Shown here: positions 17,239-26,069 of the stretch, piece after piece | Numbering within the stretch: position 1 is the first letter of the stretch | How the letters are laid out: every line of letters starts with the position of its first letter | Assembly: GCA_947497265.1 (NCBI GenBank) | Contig: CANMFP010000003.1 | Location: forward strand, 248,001 to 312,000 | Length of the DNA: 64,000 nt | From: an uncultured Isoptericola sp. | Lineage (GTDB): Bacteria > Actinomycetota > Actinomycetes > Actinomycetales > Cellulomonadaceae | Direction: 5' to 3' | Translations under genes and position numbers: made by a program | The notes under the pieces: generated by a model | Databases searched by the model: none | What the model was told of the DNA's origin: nothing | Seen by the model: only the letters and a program-made list of their open reading frames with translations

Positions 17239-17850
17239 ATGACGACCTCGACCGACACCCCCACCCCCGTCTTCGCCGAGCCCGAGCTCACGCCCGCCGG
17301 CCACAGCCTGCTCGACGCCGCCAGCACGCTCTTCTACACGCGCGGAATCCGCGCCGTCGGCGTCGACCTCGTCGCCCTCGAGGCCGGCACCACGAAGAAG
17401 ACCCTCTACGACCGCTTCGGCTCCAAGGACCGCCTCGTCGCGCAGTACCTCACCCGCCGCGGCGCCCGCTGGCAGCACCGGGTCCTCGAGCTCGTCGCCG
17501 AGCGGACCGACGCCCGGTCCCGGCTGCTCGCCGTCTTCGACGCGCTCGAGGAGTGGCACGCCGGGCAGGACCGCGGCTGCGCCTTCGTCAACGCCTACGC
17601 CGAGGTGGGCGCCGACGACCAGGCGACCCGCGACGTCATCCGCCGCGAGAAGGACTGGATGCGACAGCTCTTCGTCTCCCTCGCCGCCGGGGCCCACCCC
17701 ACCACGCGCCACGCGACCGGCGCCGCCGTCCACCTGCTCTACGAGGGGGCGCTCGTCATCTCCACCGCCGGAGGCCGCCCCGACGCGCTCGCCGAGGCGC
17801 GCGCCACGGTGGAGGCACTCCTGGCAGCATCCGCGCCCACCATCCAATGA
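17239..17850 (+). CDS. TetR-family transcriptional regulator
   Basis: This 203-residue repressor has the TetR helix-turn-helix at about residues 20-65 (LLDAASTLFYTRGIRAVGVD, then TKKTLYDRFGSKDRLV) and a helical C-terminal ligand domain (CAFVNAYAEVG). GAGGAGCG precedes the ATG. It is divergent from the EamA transporter and probably controls it together with itself. An 8-base inverted repeat (CTGGCAGC at 17821, GCTGCCAG at 17861) spans its end before hrpA. Confidence 0.92.
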   Translation: MTTSTDTPTPVFAEPELTPAGHSLLDAASTLFYTRGIRAVGVDLVALEAGTTKKTLYDRFGSKDRLVAQYLTRRGARWQHRVLELVAERTDARSRLLAVFDALEEWHAGQDRGCAFVNAYAEVGADDQATRDVIRREKDWMRQLFVSLAAGAHPTTRHATGAAVHLLYEGALVISTAGGRPDALAEARATVEALLAASAPTIQ

Positions 17851-17879
17851 GCTTGCGAGGGCTGCCAGAATGAGGGGTC

Positions 17880-20800
17880 GTGAGCACTGAGCCGTCCCCC
17901 GCCCCGCAGTCCGCCGACGACGGCGGCTTGCGCGGCGACCGCCGGGACCGCCGCGACGGCGGGACGCAGGCCGAGCAGCAGCGGGGGCAGCACGCCGCCA
18001 AGGGCGACGGCCGACGGCGGCGCGGCCGGGGGGCACGGAAGTCCGGCCCCACGGGTGGTCGCCAGAACGGCCGCGCACCGGCCCGGGTGAGCCGCGACCA
18101 GCTCGAACGGGCAGCCGCGGCGCGTGCCGCCGTCGTCGTGCCCGAGATCACGTACCCCGAGCAGCTGCCCGTCTCCGCGCGGCGCGAGGACATCGCCGCT
18201 GCGATCGAGACCCACCAGGTCGTGGTGGTCGCGGGAGAGACCGGCTCCGGCAAGACGACGCAGCTGCCCAAGATCCTGCTCGAGCTCGGACGCGGCCGGA
18301 AGGGTCAGATCGGGCACACGCAGCCGCGGCGCATCGCCGCGCGGTCCGTCGCCGAGCGCGTCGCGGAGGAGCTGGGCACCGAGCTCGGCGGCGTCGTCGG
18401 CTACCAGGTGCGGTTCACCGACACCTCCAGCGCGGAGACGCTGGTCAAGGTGATGACGGACGGCATCCTGCTCGCCCAGATCCAGCGTGACCCGGAGCTG
18501 CTCGCCTACGACACGATCATCATCGACGAGGCGCACGAGCGGTCGCTCAACATCGACTTCCTGCTCGGCTACCTGTCCCGGCTGCTGCCGCGCCGCCCCG
18601 ACCTCAAGCTGATCATCACCTCCGCGACGATCGACTCGGAGCGGTTCGCGGCGCACTTCTCGCCTGCTTCCCTGGCGCGTGGCGGCGGGGCGCCCGACGC
18701 CGTCGTCGGCGTCCTGCCGGACCATGCCCCCGTCGTCGAGGTCACCGGGCGCACCTACCCCGTCGAGATCCGGTACCGGCCGCTCTCCCCGGACACCGAC
18801 CCGGACGCGCCCGCGAAGAAGAAGGGCGAGGAGAAGGACCTCGTCACCGGCATCGTCGAGGCCTGCGACGAACTGATGCGCGAGGGTCCCGGCGACATCC
18901 TCGTGTTCCTCTCCGGCGAGCGCGAGATCCACGACGCCGCCGACGCCCTCGAAGGCCACCTCAAGGAACGCGTCCGCGACCCCAAGCACCCGCAGCACGT
19001 CGAGATCCTGCCGCTGTACTCTCGCCTGTCCGCCGCCGAGCAGCACCGCGTGTTCCAGCAGCACTCCTCGCGGCGGGTCGTGCTGTCCACGAACGTCGCC
19101 GAGACCTCGCTGACCGTGCCCGGCATCCACTACGTCGTCGACCCGGGCACCGCGCGCATCTCGCGCTACTCCAAGGCGACCAAGGTCCAGCGCCTGCCGA
19201 TCGAGCCCATCTCGCAGGCCTCCGCGAACCAGCGCTCCGGGCGCTCCGGGCGCGTGGCCGACGGCGTCGCGATCCGCCTCTACGCGCAGGCCGACTTCGA
19301 GAGCCGGCCCGAGTTCACCGAGCCCGAGATCCTGCGGACCTCACTCGCGTCGGTGCTGCTGCAGATGATCTCCGTCGGCGTCGTCACCACGCCCGACGAC
19401 GTCGCGAGGTTCCCGTTCGTCGAGCCTCCGGACACGCGGGCCGTGCGCGACGGCGTCCAGCTGCTCACCGAGCTCGGCGCGCTCGCGGTGGAGGAGGGCG
19501 CGACGCGTCTGACCGACGTCGGCCGCACCCTGGCGCAGCTCCCCATGGACCCGCGCCTGGCCCGCATGATCATCGAGGGGGCGAAGCACGGCGTCGCCCG
19601 CGAGGTCGCGATCATCGCCGCGGCGTTGTCCATCCAGGACCCGCGCGAGCGGCCCGCCGAGTCGCGGGCGCAGGCCGACCAGATGCACGCCCGGTTCACC
19701 GACCCGACGTCGGACTTCCTCACGTACCTGAACCTCTGGGAGTACCTGCGCACCCAGCAGCGCGCCATGGGGTCCTCGGCGTTCCGGCGCATGTGCCGGG
19801 CCGAGTACATCAACTTCCTGCGGGTGCGCGAGTGGCAGGACGTCGTCGCGCAGCTCCGGCAGATGTCCGGTCCGCTCGGCATCGACCTGTCGCGCCCCGC
19901 CCGGGCGGCGCAGCCCGCCGACCCGGAGAACCCCGACGACTGGCGGCACGCCTGGGACGGGGACACCGTGCACCGGTCACTGCTCGCCGGACTGCTCTCC
20001 CAGATCGGCATGCAGGAGACCAGCGAGGTCAAGGCGTCCTCCGTGGCGCACCTGCGCGGCGAGGCCCGCGCCCGGGCGCTGCGGCAGGCCGCCAAGCGCG
20101 CCCGCAACGAGTACCTCGGCGCACGCGGGGCACGGTTCGCCATCTTCCCCGGCTCGCCGCTGAGCAAGAAGCCGCCGGCGTGGATCATGGCGGGTGAGCT
20201 CGTCGAGACCTCCCGGTTGTGGGCGCGCGACGTCGCCCGCATCCAGCCCGAGTGGGCCGAGGAGCTCGCCGGCGACCTCGCCCGGCGCACCTACTCCGAC
20301 CCGCACTGGTCCACCAAGCAGGGCGCCGCGATGGCGACCGAGAAGGTGCTGCTCTACGGCGTCCCCATCGTCGCGGACCGCAAGGTGCTCTACGCGAAGG
20401 TCGACGCCGAGGCCGCGCGCGAGATGTTCGTCCGGCACGCCCTCGTCGAGGGCGCGTGGACCACCCACCACCGGTTCTTCGCCGAGAACCGGCGCCTGCT
20501 CGCCGAGGCCGAGGAGCTCGAGGCCCGCTCCCGCCAGCGCGGGCTCGTCGCGAGCGAGGACGACCTGTTCGCGTTCTACGACGAGCGCGTCCCGGCGTCC
20601 GTGGTCAGCGCCCGCCACTTCGACTCCTGGTGGAAGAAAGCCCGGCACGACGACCCCGACCTGCTGACCTTCACGCTCGACCAGCTCGTCGACGCCGCCG
20701 CCGTGGACACCACCGAGTTCCCCGAGACGTGGACGCAGGGCGACGTCACCCTGCCGCTCACCTACCAGTTCCAGCCCGGCAGCGCCGCCGACGGCGTCAC

Positions 20801-22517
20801 CGTCCACGTCCCGCTGTCGATCCTCAACCGCGTGGTCCCCGACGGGTTCGACTGGATGGTCCCCGGCCTGCTCGACGAGCTCTGCGTCGCCACCATCCGC
20901 TCGCTGCCCAAGGCCGTGCGGCGCGAGCTGGTGCCCGCGCCCGACGTCGGGGCCGCCGTCGCGCACTGGCTGCGGGAGAACACGCCCGAGTGGTCGGACA
21001 TGACGCGGGCGGGTGACATGGCGTCCCCGTTCCACGTCGAGTTCTCGCGCGCCGTGCGGGCGGTGCGGGACGTCGTCATCCCCGACGACGTGTGGGACGC
21101 CGAGCGCGTGGAGCGGCTGCCGGCCCACCTGCGGATGACGTTCCGCGTCGAGGACGCCTCGGGCGCGTCCGGTTCGGGCTCCGACGATGCCCGACGGCGG
21201 AAGCCCGGCAAGGGCCGTGGAAAGCGGTCCGGCCGGGCTGCGACGTCCCACGAGCCGGTGCCGCTCGACGAGTCGAAGGACCTGCTGTCGCTGCAGAAGC
21301 GGCTGGCGCCGCAGGCCGAGGCGGCGGTGCGGGCGGCTGTCAAGGGGGCTGTGGGGGTCGCACTTCAGGAGGCGGCGCGGGCTGCTTCTGGGTCTGGGTC
21401 TGGGCCGTCGGACCCGGAGGTTGGTGTGCCGCCTCGCTCACGGGCCCCAGGGGGCCCTCCGCTACGGCTTGACGGCGGCACACCAACCTCCGGGTCCGAC
21501 GGCGATGGGTCCGCCGCCGCTGGTCGGCCCGGATCCGGCGGTCGCGCCGCCACCAGACAGGCAGTGGTGGCGGAGGAGACGGAGCTGTTGACCTGGCCTG
21601 GTGGTTTGGCTGGTGGGGGGTTGCCTCGGGTGGTGTCGACCGACGTGGGGGGCGGCGTCGTCGTGCGGGGGTATCCCGCGCTGGTCGAGGAGCGCGACCG
21701 CAAGGGTGCTCCCTCGGTGGCGCTGCGGGTGCTGGCCGACGCGGCGGCGCAGGACGCCGCGCACGAACGTGGCGTGCGGCGGCTGCTGCTCACCGAGACC
21801 GGGCTGGCGACGGCGCGCGTGACCTCGCGGTGGTCGTCGAAGCAGTCGCTGACGCTCGCGGCGGCACCGTACCGGAACACGGAGGCGCTGGTCGCCGACC
21901 TCCAGCTCGCCGCCGTGGTGGCGCTGACCAGTGCGGACGACGTGAAGGCACCGGGGACGCCGACCGGCGGACCGATTGCTGTACAGATCCGGGATGCGGA
22001 GTCGTACAAGGAGGCTGTCGCCTTCGTGCGGCAGCACCTGGAGGACGAGGTGCACCGGATCGTCGGGCACGTCGTCGCCGCGCTGAGCGCGTGGCGGACC
22101 GTCGAGGGCGAGGTGCGGGCGTCGTCGTCCCTCGCCCTGCTGAACACGCTGCAGGACATCCGCGACCACGTGGCGGGCCTGGTCCACGACGGGTTCGTGT
22201 CCGCGACGCCACCACGGCGCGTGCCGCACCTGGTGCGCTACCTGCGTGCGGCGTCGTACCGCCTGGAGAAGGCGCAGTCGAACCCCCACCGGGACGCCGA
22301 GCTCGCCTGGAAGGTGCACGACGTCACGGACGCGTACGAACGTGCTCGCGCCGCCTACGCCGCCGGTGCGGCCGACCCGGCGCGGGCGGCCGAGCTCGCC
22401 GAGGTGCGCTGGCTGCTCGAGGAGCTGCGCGTGTCGCTGTTCGCGCAGCAGCTCGGCACCGACGGGGCGGTCTCCGAAAAGCGGATCCGCAAGATACTGA
22501 ACCCCGGCGGTTGGTGA
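17880..22517 (+). CDS. hrpA: ATP-dependent RNA helicase HrpA
   Basis: The 1545-residue DEAH-box helicase unwinds RNA using ATP; the family is linked to rescue of stalled ribosomes and mRNA processing. After a 95-residue basic disordered N-terminus come the Walker A GETGSGKTTQ (about 119-128), the DEAH box (216-219), SATID, the C-terminal helicase motif QRSGRSGRV, a helicase-associated domain and a long DUF3418 region. It is longer than the E. coli protein (about 1300) partly because of an in-frame palindromic linker at about residues 1175-1208 and another Gly/Ser-rich stretch around it. The GTG start follows an upstream in-frame stop. Confidence 0.95.
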   Translation: MSTEPSPAPQSADDGGLRGDRRDRRDGGTQAEQQRGQHAAKGDGRRRRGRGARKSGPTGGRQNGRAPARVSRDQLERAAAARAAVVVPEITYPEQLPVSARREDIAAAIETHQVVVVAGETGSGKTTQLPKILLELGRGRKGQIGHTQPRRIAARSVAERVAEELGTELGGVVGYQVRFTDTSSAETLVKVMTDGILLAQIQRDPELLAYDTIIIDEAHERSLNIDFLLGYLSRLLPRRPDLKLIITSATIDSERFAAHFSPASLARGGGAPDAVVGVLPDHAPVVEVTGRTYPVEIRYRPLSPDTDPDAPAKKKGEEKDLVTGIVEACDELMREGPGDILVFLSGEREIHDAADALEGHLKERVRDPKHPQHVEILPLYSRLSAAEQHRVFQQHSSRRVVLSTNVAETSLTVPGIHYVVDPGTARISRYSKATKVQRLPIEPISQASANQRSGRSGRVADGVAIRLYAQADFESRPEFTEPEILRTSLASVLLQMISVGVVTTPDDVARFPFVEPPDTRAVRDGVQLLTELGALAVEEGATRLTDVGRTLAQLPMDPRLARMIIEGAKHGVAREVAIIAAALSIQDPRERPAESRAQADQMHARFTDPTSDFLTYLNLWEYLRTQQRAMGSSAFRRMCRAEYINFLRVREWQDVVAQLRQMSGPLGIDLSRPARAAQPADPENPDDWRHAWDGDTVHRSLLAGLLSQIGMQETSEVKASSVAHLRGEARARALRQAAKRARNEYLGARGARFAIFPGSPLSKKPPAWIMAGELVETSRLWARDVARIQPEWAEELAGDLARRTYSDPHWSTKQGAAMATEKVLLYGVPIVADRKVLYAKVDAEAAREMFVRHALVEGAWTTHHRFFAENRRLLAEAEELEARSRQRGLVASEDDLFAFYDERVPASVVSARHFDSWWKKARHDDPDLLTFTLDQLVDAAAVDTTEFPETWTQGDVTLPLTYQFQPGSAADGVTVHVPLSILNRVVPDGFDWMVPGLLDELCVATIRSLPKAVRRELVPAPDVGAAVAHWLRENTPEWSDMTRAGDMASPFHVEFSRAVRAVRDVVIPDDVWDAERVERLPAHLRMTFRVEDASGASGSGSDDARRRKPGKGRGKRSGRAATSHEPVPLDESKDLLSLQKRLAPQAEAAVRAAVKGAVGVALQEAARAASGSGSGPSDPEVGVPPRSRAPGGPPLRLDGGTPTSGSDGDGSAAAGRPGSGGRAATRQAVVAEETELLTWPGGLAGGGLPRVVSTDVGGGVVVRGYPALVEERDRKGAPSVALRVLADAAAQDAAHERGVRRLLLTETGLATARVTSRWSSKQSLTLAAAPYRNTEALVADLQLAAVVALTSADDVKAPGTPTGGPIAVQIRDAESYKEAVAFVRQHLEDEVHRIVGHVVAALSAWRTVEGEVRASSSLALLNTLQDIRDHVAGLVHDGFVSATPPRRVPHLVRYLRAASYRLEKAQSNPHRDAELAWKVHDVTDAYERARAAYAAGAADPARAAELAEVRWLLEELRVSLFAQQLGTDGAVSEKRIRKILNPGGW
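21404..21503. repeat. Nested palindrome inside hrpA
   Basis: Arms 21404-21433 and 21474-21503 are perfect 30-base reverse complements. The 40-base loop holds a second hairpin (GGGCCCC/GGGGCCC). The whole element is read in frame as a Pro/Gly-rich linker within the DUF3418 region. It is similar in size and design to the palindrome in pxpBC but differs in sequence. Confidence 0.93.
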
Positions 22518-22536
22518 TCCGGTCGATCGGCAGGCT

Positions 22537-22612
22537 CGGATCGGATCGGTAGTTCGTGACCAGATCGGCATTCGGCACTGCCGATCTGGTCACGAACTAC
22601 CGATCCGATCCG
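22537..22612. repeat. Long hairpin between convergent hrpA and gntR (overlaps gntR 3' end)
   Basis: Arms 22537-22570 and 22579-22612 match perfectly over 34 bases with an 8-base loop. It begins 19 bases after hrpA. On the other strand, the last codons and the TAG stop of gntR lie within the right arm. Its left arm matches that of the 25584 element at 17 of 20 positions (AGTTCGTG...AGA.CGGCA). Confidence 0.93.
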
Positions 22613-22994
22613 CACGGGAACTGCCCGCACTTCCTATCAATGTCGCCGCGACGACGTCCCGGATCTCCTGGTCGCTGAACTGGTGGTCGCGTGCAAGGGT
22701 GACGAACCGTTCCGCCGCCTCCGCGACGGCGGCGCGTTCGAGTGTCGGGCCAGGGGACGTCACCACCGTGCCCACTCGTCGCCGGGTGCTGACCAGCCCA
22801 GCGCCCTCCAGATCCCGGTAGGTGCGTGACACCGTGGCGGCGGCGATGCCGAGGTCGTTCGCGAGCGCACGGACGGTCGGCAACCGCTCCCCGTCGGCGA
22901 GCGCACCTGCGGCGATGAGCGCAGCTAGCTGGGAGCGGAGCTGTTCGTAGTGCGGCGTCGACGAGTCGACGTCGATACGGACGGCGACGCTCAT
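22590..22994 (-). CDS. GntR-family (YtrA-type) transcriptional regulator
   Basis: This 134-residue regulator has a GntR winged helix at about residues 14-80 (YEQLRSQLAALIAAG, LPTVRALANDLGIAAATVSRTY, GLVSTRRRVGT) and only a short C-terminal tail, as in the YtrA subfamily. Such proteins usually repress their own operon of membrane or ABC-transporter genes. Its ATG overlaps the stop of the upstream membrane-protein gene. The stop codon lies inside a 76-base hairpin, so the last eight or so residues come from that element. Confidence 0.92.
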   Translation of the reverse strand: MSVAVRIDVDSSTPHYEQLRSQLAALIAAGALADGERLPTVRALANDLGIAAATVSRTYRDLEGAGLVSTRRRVGTVVTSPGPTLERAAVAEAAERFVTLARDHQFSDQEIRDVVAATLIGSAGSSRADRIGSS

Positions 22995-23923
22995 GAGGGG
23001 ACCCCTGCGCGCTCCGCTCCGACAAGCACGTCCGGGGCCGGGTCACGAGAGGGCCAGCAGGCTGCCGCCACTGCGGCGACGGCCAACGACAGCCCGAGCA
23101 GAATCCCGGCGCCGCCCGCGATGATGTATCCCTCGCTCACCTCCGGACGAGGCCCGACCCCCATGGGGCCGACGTTCCCCAGCCAGAGCAACGACCGGCC
23201 GCCGATCACCACCAGGCCTGCCACGGTGAGGCCGATGACGAGCTGCACCCCACCCAGTGCACGGCGGGTCGTCCGGCGACGGAGCCACAGGTCCCATCCC
23301 GGGTCCACGCCGGACGCGGCAGGGCGCACAGCGACGAGACGCAGCACGAGCTCGGTGCAAGCCACGACGAGGATCCCGGCCGCGAGCACCGGGCCGGCCC
23401 ACTCCCACCCCGGGAAGATCCGGACGGTGAAGGCCTTGTCGTCACCGAAGACCCTCGCGATGTGACGAGGCCCGCTGGCCATCAGCCCGAAGACAACTGT
23501 CACGACAGCGAGCGCGCCGAGCCAGCCCCGGACGAGTCGTCGCGCCAACGGGGGCGCGACGCGCGCGGGCGTGCGCGCCGTGAGCCGGGCCTCGCGACGT
23601 CCGCCCTCCGGTCGGGGCCAGGTCAGCTCGCCGACGGCGTAGACAGCGAGGAAGATCAGGAGCGACGCAAGGGGGGTCCCGGAGATCTGGGGCCCGCCGA
23701 GGCCCATCTGGAACAGGTGGTGGGGATACAGGACGACGAAAGCGTTCACGAGGAGCAGGAGCACGCCGGCGATCCCGCTGGTCAGCGTCGCGCGCCTGGC
23801 GGCCCGGCGAGCAGCCATCGAAGCGAGCCGTGCGAGTCCGCGCAACTCCCGCCAAACCAGGACGGCCGGCACCGCCACGCACGCCCCCAGGGCGCCCGCC
23901 CTTATCGCTTCGTCGAGAACCAT
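22991..23923 (-). CDS. Multi-pass membrane protein of unknown function in GntR operon
   Basis: The 310-residue product has about seven predicted membrane helices (for example AGVLLLLVNAFVVLY, LGALAVVTVVFGLMA, GGVQLVIGLTVAGLVV and a C-terminal GILLGLSLAVAAVAAA) separated by Arg-rich loops. I recognise no family. The ATG at 23923 was chosen because GGAGG lies 6 bases upstream. It is the first gene of a two-gene operon with the YtrA-type regulator, so it is probably the regulator's main target. Confidence 0.78.
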   Translation of the reverse strand: MVLDEAIRAGALGACVAVPAVLVWRELRGLARLASMAARRAARRATLTSGIAGVLLLLVNAFVVLYPHHLFQMGLGGPQISGTPLASLLIFLAVYAVGELTWPRPEGGRREARLTARTPARVAPPLARRLVRGWLGALAVVTVVFGLMASGPRHIARVFGDDKAFTVRIFPGWEWAGPVLAAGILVVACTELVLRLVAVRPAASGVDPGWDLWLRRRTTRRALGGVQLVIGLTVAGLVVIGGRSLLWLGNVGPMGVGPRPEVSEGYIIAGGAGILLGLSLAVAAVAAACWPSRDPAPDVLVGAERAGVPS

Positions 23924-23949
23924 CGTTCGCCTCCGCCTTGAGATCATTG

Positions 23950-23978
23950 ACTGCAATCAATGTTCATTGAATCGCAGT
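23950..23978. promoter_or_regulatory. Putative GntR operator upstream of the membrane-protein/gntR operon
   Basis: TCAATG-TT-CATTGA (23957-23970) is a perfect inverted repeat, flanked by ACTGC (23950-23954) and GCAGT (23974-23978) on almost the same centre. It lies 27-55 bases before the operon start in an unusually AT-rich stretch, as expected for autoregulation by a YtrA-type GntR protein. Confidence 0.6.
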
Positions 23979-24026
23979 GGAATGTCAAGGAGGTGACGGA
24001 GGTCGAGCATGATGACGCGAGGCCGG

Positions 24027-24065
24027 TCGGCAGCTCCGGCCCGGATCGGGCGCTTCAGCTGCCGA
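24027..24065. terminator. Hairpin downstream of the 24094 lipoprotein gene
   Basis: TCGGCAGCT (24027-24035) pairs with AGCTGCCGA (24057-24065), and an inner GCCCG/CGGGC pair extends the structure. It lies 29 bases beyond the stop of the minus-strand lipoprotein gene. There is no T-run. Confidence 0.5.
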
Positions 24066-24093
24066 ACGGATCTGCACGTGCCAAACTCACGAC

Positions 24094-24879
24094 CTAGCCG
24101 GCGGGCACCAGCTCGCGCGGCGGCACGACCGCCCCGTCACGGACCACCCGGTCGCCCAGCGGCGCGTCCAGCTCGACGACGAACGGCGTCGCCGGGTTGG
24201 ACGGGCACGTGTGGTTGCCGCCCCGCGGGGCGACGCCGACGACCAGGTCCACCACGTCGCTGGACTCGGTCAGCTCAGCCAGAACGACCCGGCCCTCCGC
24301 ATCCTCGCCGCTGTTGCACGCGCGCTCGGTCACGAGCAGGTGGATCTCGGTCGCCGCGGCACCGGCCGGATGGTCCGGGTCCAGCGCGATGCCCGCCGCG
24401 CCGAAGGACTCGATCAGCTCCCGCGGACCGAGGCTGAGCGCGCAGGTGCCGGCGGAGCGCAGGACCCACTCCGGGTCCGCGGCCTCGCCGGCATGGTCGA
24501 TCGCGAGGAGCTCGTGGGTGGGGACGTCGCCGCCGCCGAGATCCTCTGGCACGTCCAGCTCTCGCAGCAGTGCGACACGCTCCGGGGACTCCGTGACGAT
24601 CGCCCACTCGGAGGGGTCGATCGGCGGGACCTCAGCGCCGTCCAAGGCGGCTCGGTTCTCGACGCCCAGGTCTTCCGCCGCCGGGAGATCCTCGATCGAC
24701 GACTCGACGACGTCGTACGGAATCGGTTCGCCGTTGCAGGTGAGCTCCTCGGCAGGGCCTTCCGCCGGCCCGCCGGTCACCCGCGGCGACGACAGCTCGC
24801 CGCCTGCCCCGCACCCGGCCGCGAGCGCCGCCGTCGCGGCCGCGGCGACGAGACCACGCGTGCGCACTCCGCTCCTCAT
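24094..24879 (-). CDS. Putative secreted lipoprotein
   Basis: This 261-residue protein has a twin-basic start, a hydrophobic stretch and the lipobox LAAGC, so it should be anchored to the outer face of the membrane at a Cys near residue 23. The mature part has three or more Cys (LTCNGEP, GTCALSLG, ERACNSG, HTCPSNP) that may form disulfides, and no motif I recognise. The ATG at 24879 was chosen as the last Met before the signal sequence. It is divergent from the yetF-like gene, 126 bases away. Confidence 0.75.
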   Translation of the reverse strand: MRSGVRTRGLVAAAATAALAAGCGAGGELSSPRVTGGPAEGPAEELTCNGEPIPYDVVESSIEDLPAAEDLGVENRAALDGAEVPPIDPSEWAIVTESPERVALLRELDVPEDLGGGDVPTHELLAIDHAGEAADPEWVLRSAGTCALSLGPRELIESFGAAGIALDPDHPAGAAATEIHLLVTERACNSGEDAEGRVVLAELTESSDVVDLVVGVAPRGGNHTCPSNPATPFVVELDAPLGDRVVRDGAVVPPRELVPAG

Positions 24880-25005
24880 GCCCTGACTGTGTGCTCGGCC
24901 GCAGCCGTCTTGCACGCCCGGGTACCGCCGTCGGACGCCGCTCCCCCGGTGAGCGCGTGATGAGATCCTCGGGTTGCCCCGCACCCGAGCCCAGGAGACA
25001 CCTCG

Positions 25006-25578
25006 ATGCTCGACACGCTCCGCGACCTGCTCTGGCTCACGCCGACGGAGGCGCTCGCCGTCGTCCTCGCGACGACCGGGATGTACGTCGCGCTGATGAT
25101 CCTGGTCCGCGTGATCGGGCAGCGGATGCTCGGGGCGATGTCGAACTACGACCTGGTGGCGGTCATCGCGTTCGGCGCGATCCTGGGACGTGCGGCGCTC
25201 GGGGACGCGGCGGTGCTGGGTGGCGGGCTCGTCGCCCTCCTGACCCTCATCGTGCTGCAGTCGGTCGCGGGGGCGCTGATCGTGCGGCCGCTCGGCGCCC
25301 GGGCGATCACGACCGCCCCCATCGTGCTCATGGCCGACGGACAGGTCCTCGCCCAGCAGCTGCGGCGCGCCCACGTCGCCTCGAGCGAGCTCGCCTCCCG
25401 GCTGCGCCTCGCCGGCGTCCACCGGTACGACGACGTCGCGGTCGCCCTGCTCGAACCCACGGGCGCGATCAGTGTGCTCCGCCGCGGAACCCCCGTCGAT
25501 GCGGAGCTGCTCGACGGCGCAGTCGGTGCGGAGCTCGTCCCGCAGCACCTGCTGGCGTCCCGAGCCGGGGACGCGTGA
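25006..25578 (+). CDS. YetF/DUF421 family membrane protein
   Basis: This 190-residue protein has three N-terminal membrane helices (about residues 15-37, 48-66 and 70-95) followed by the DUF421/YetF C-terminal domain (APIVLMADGQVLAQQLRRAHVASSELASRLRLAGV). The conserved YDLVAVIAFGAILG segment is present. Family function is unknown; some Bacillus members are spore proteins, which does not apply here. It is monocistronic, with a long palindrome 5 bases after its stop. Confidence 0.88.
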   Translation: MLDTLRDLLWLTPTEALAVVLATTGMYVALMILVRVIGQRMLGAMSNYDLVAVIAFGAILGRAALGDAAVLGGGLVALLTLIVLQSVAGALIVRPLGARAITTAPIVLMADGQVLAQQLRRAHVASSELASRLRLAGVHRYDDVAVALLEPTGAISVLRRGTPVDAELLDGAVGAELVPQHLLASRAGDA

Positions 25579-25583
25579 TCTCG

Positions 25584-25641
25584 TCGTCAGTTCGTGTTCA
25601 GACCGGCAGTCCGGACTGCCGGCCTGAACACGAACTGACGA
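25584..25641. repeat. Near-perfect 58-bp palindrome after yetF-like gene
   Basis: Arms 25584-25612 and 25613-25641 match at 28 of 29 positions with no loop. The centre CGGCAGTCCGGACTGCCG is identical to that of the pxpBC palindrome, and the outer arm resembles the element at 22537. It directly follows a stop codon, which fits a 3'-end hairpin role. Confidence 0.93.
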
Positions 25642-25728
25642 TCTGATCGGCGCGCCTCAGGGTGACCCGGGGTCGGATCCGGGGGTCACCGGATACCGAG
25701 CCACCGCCGTCGTGCCTAGCGTGGAAGC

Positions 25729-25953
25729 ATGAGCAATCCTCAGACGATCCAGCAGCCCCGCAAGCTCTACCGGCCGGGCAACGGCCGCGTGTTCGGTGGC
25801 GTCTGCGCCGGCATCGCCGACTACTTCGGCTGGAGCCGAGGCCTCGTCCGGCTCCTGACGGCGCTGTCCATCCTCATCCCCGGCCCGCAGGTCCTGGCGT
25901 ACATCGTGTTCTGGATCCTCATGCCGGACGAGCGCAAGGTCTACGGGGCCTGA
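25729..25953 (+). CDS. PspC-domain small membrane protein
   Basis: This 74-residue protein is a single PspC domain: KLYRPGNGRVFGGVCAGIADYFG, a turn, then one hydrophobic helix (RLLTALSILIPGPQVLAYIVFWILMP) and a short charged end. PspC proteins sense or support membrane stress responses. No pspA or two-component gene is adjacent. The family length and motif match well, and the start ATG is unambiguous. Confidence 0.9.
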   Translation: MSNPQTIQQPRKLYRPGNGRVFGGVCAGIADYFGWSRGLVRLLTALSILIPGPQVLAYIVFWILMPDERKVYGA

Positions 25954-26069
25954 CCACCACTACCTCGGCGATGGGCGGTACTACCTCGCGCGGAGCGCTA
26001 CTGGCTCGCGAGCGGAGGGAGCCGGGCCGTCCGCTGGAGGAACCCGGCGTGCCGCCCCATGCTGGACGG

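Noticed and set aside
17821-17868. CTGGCAGC/GCTGCCAG inverted repeat as a terminator before hrpA
   Set aside because: The stem is only 8 bases with a 32-base loop and spans the tetR stop; too weak to call.
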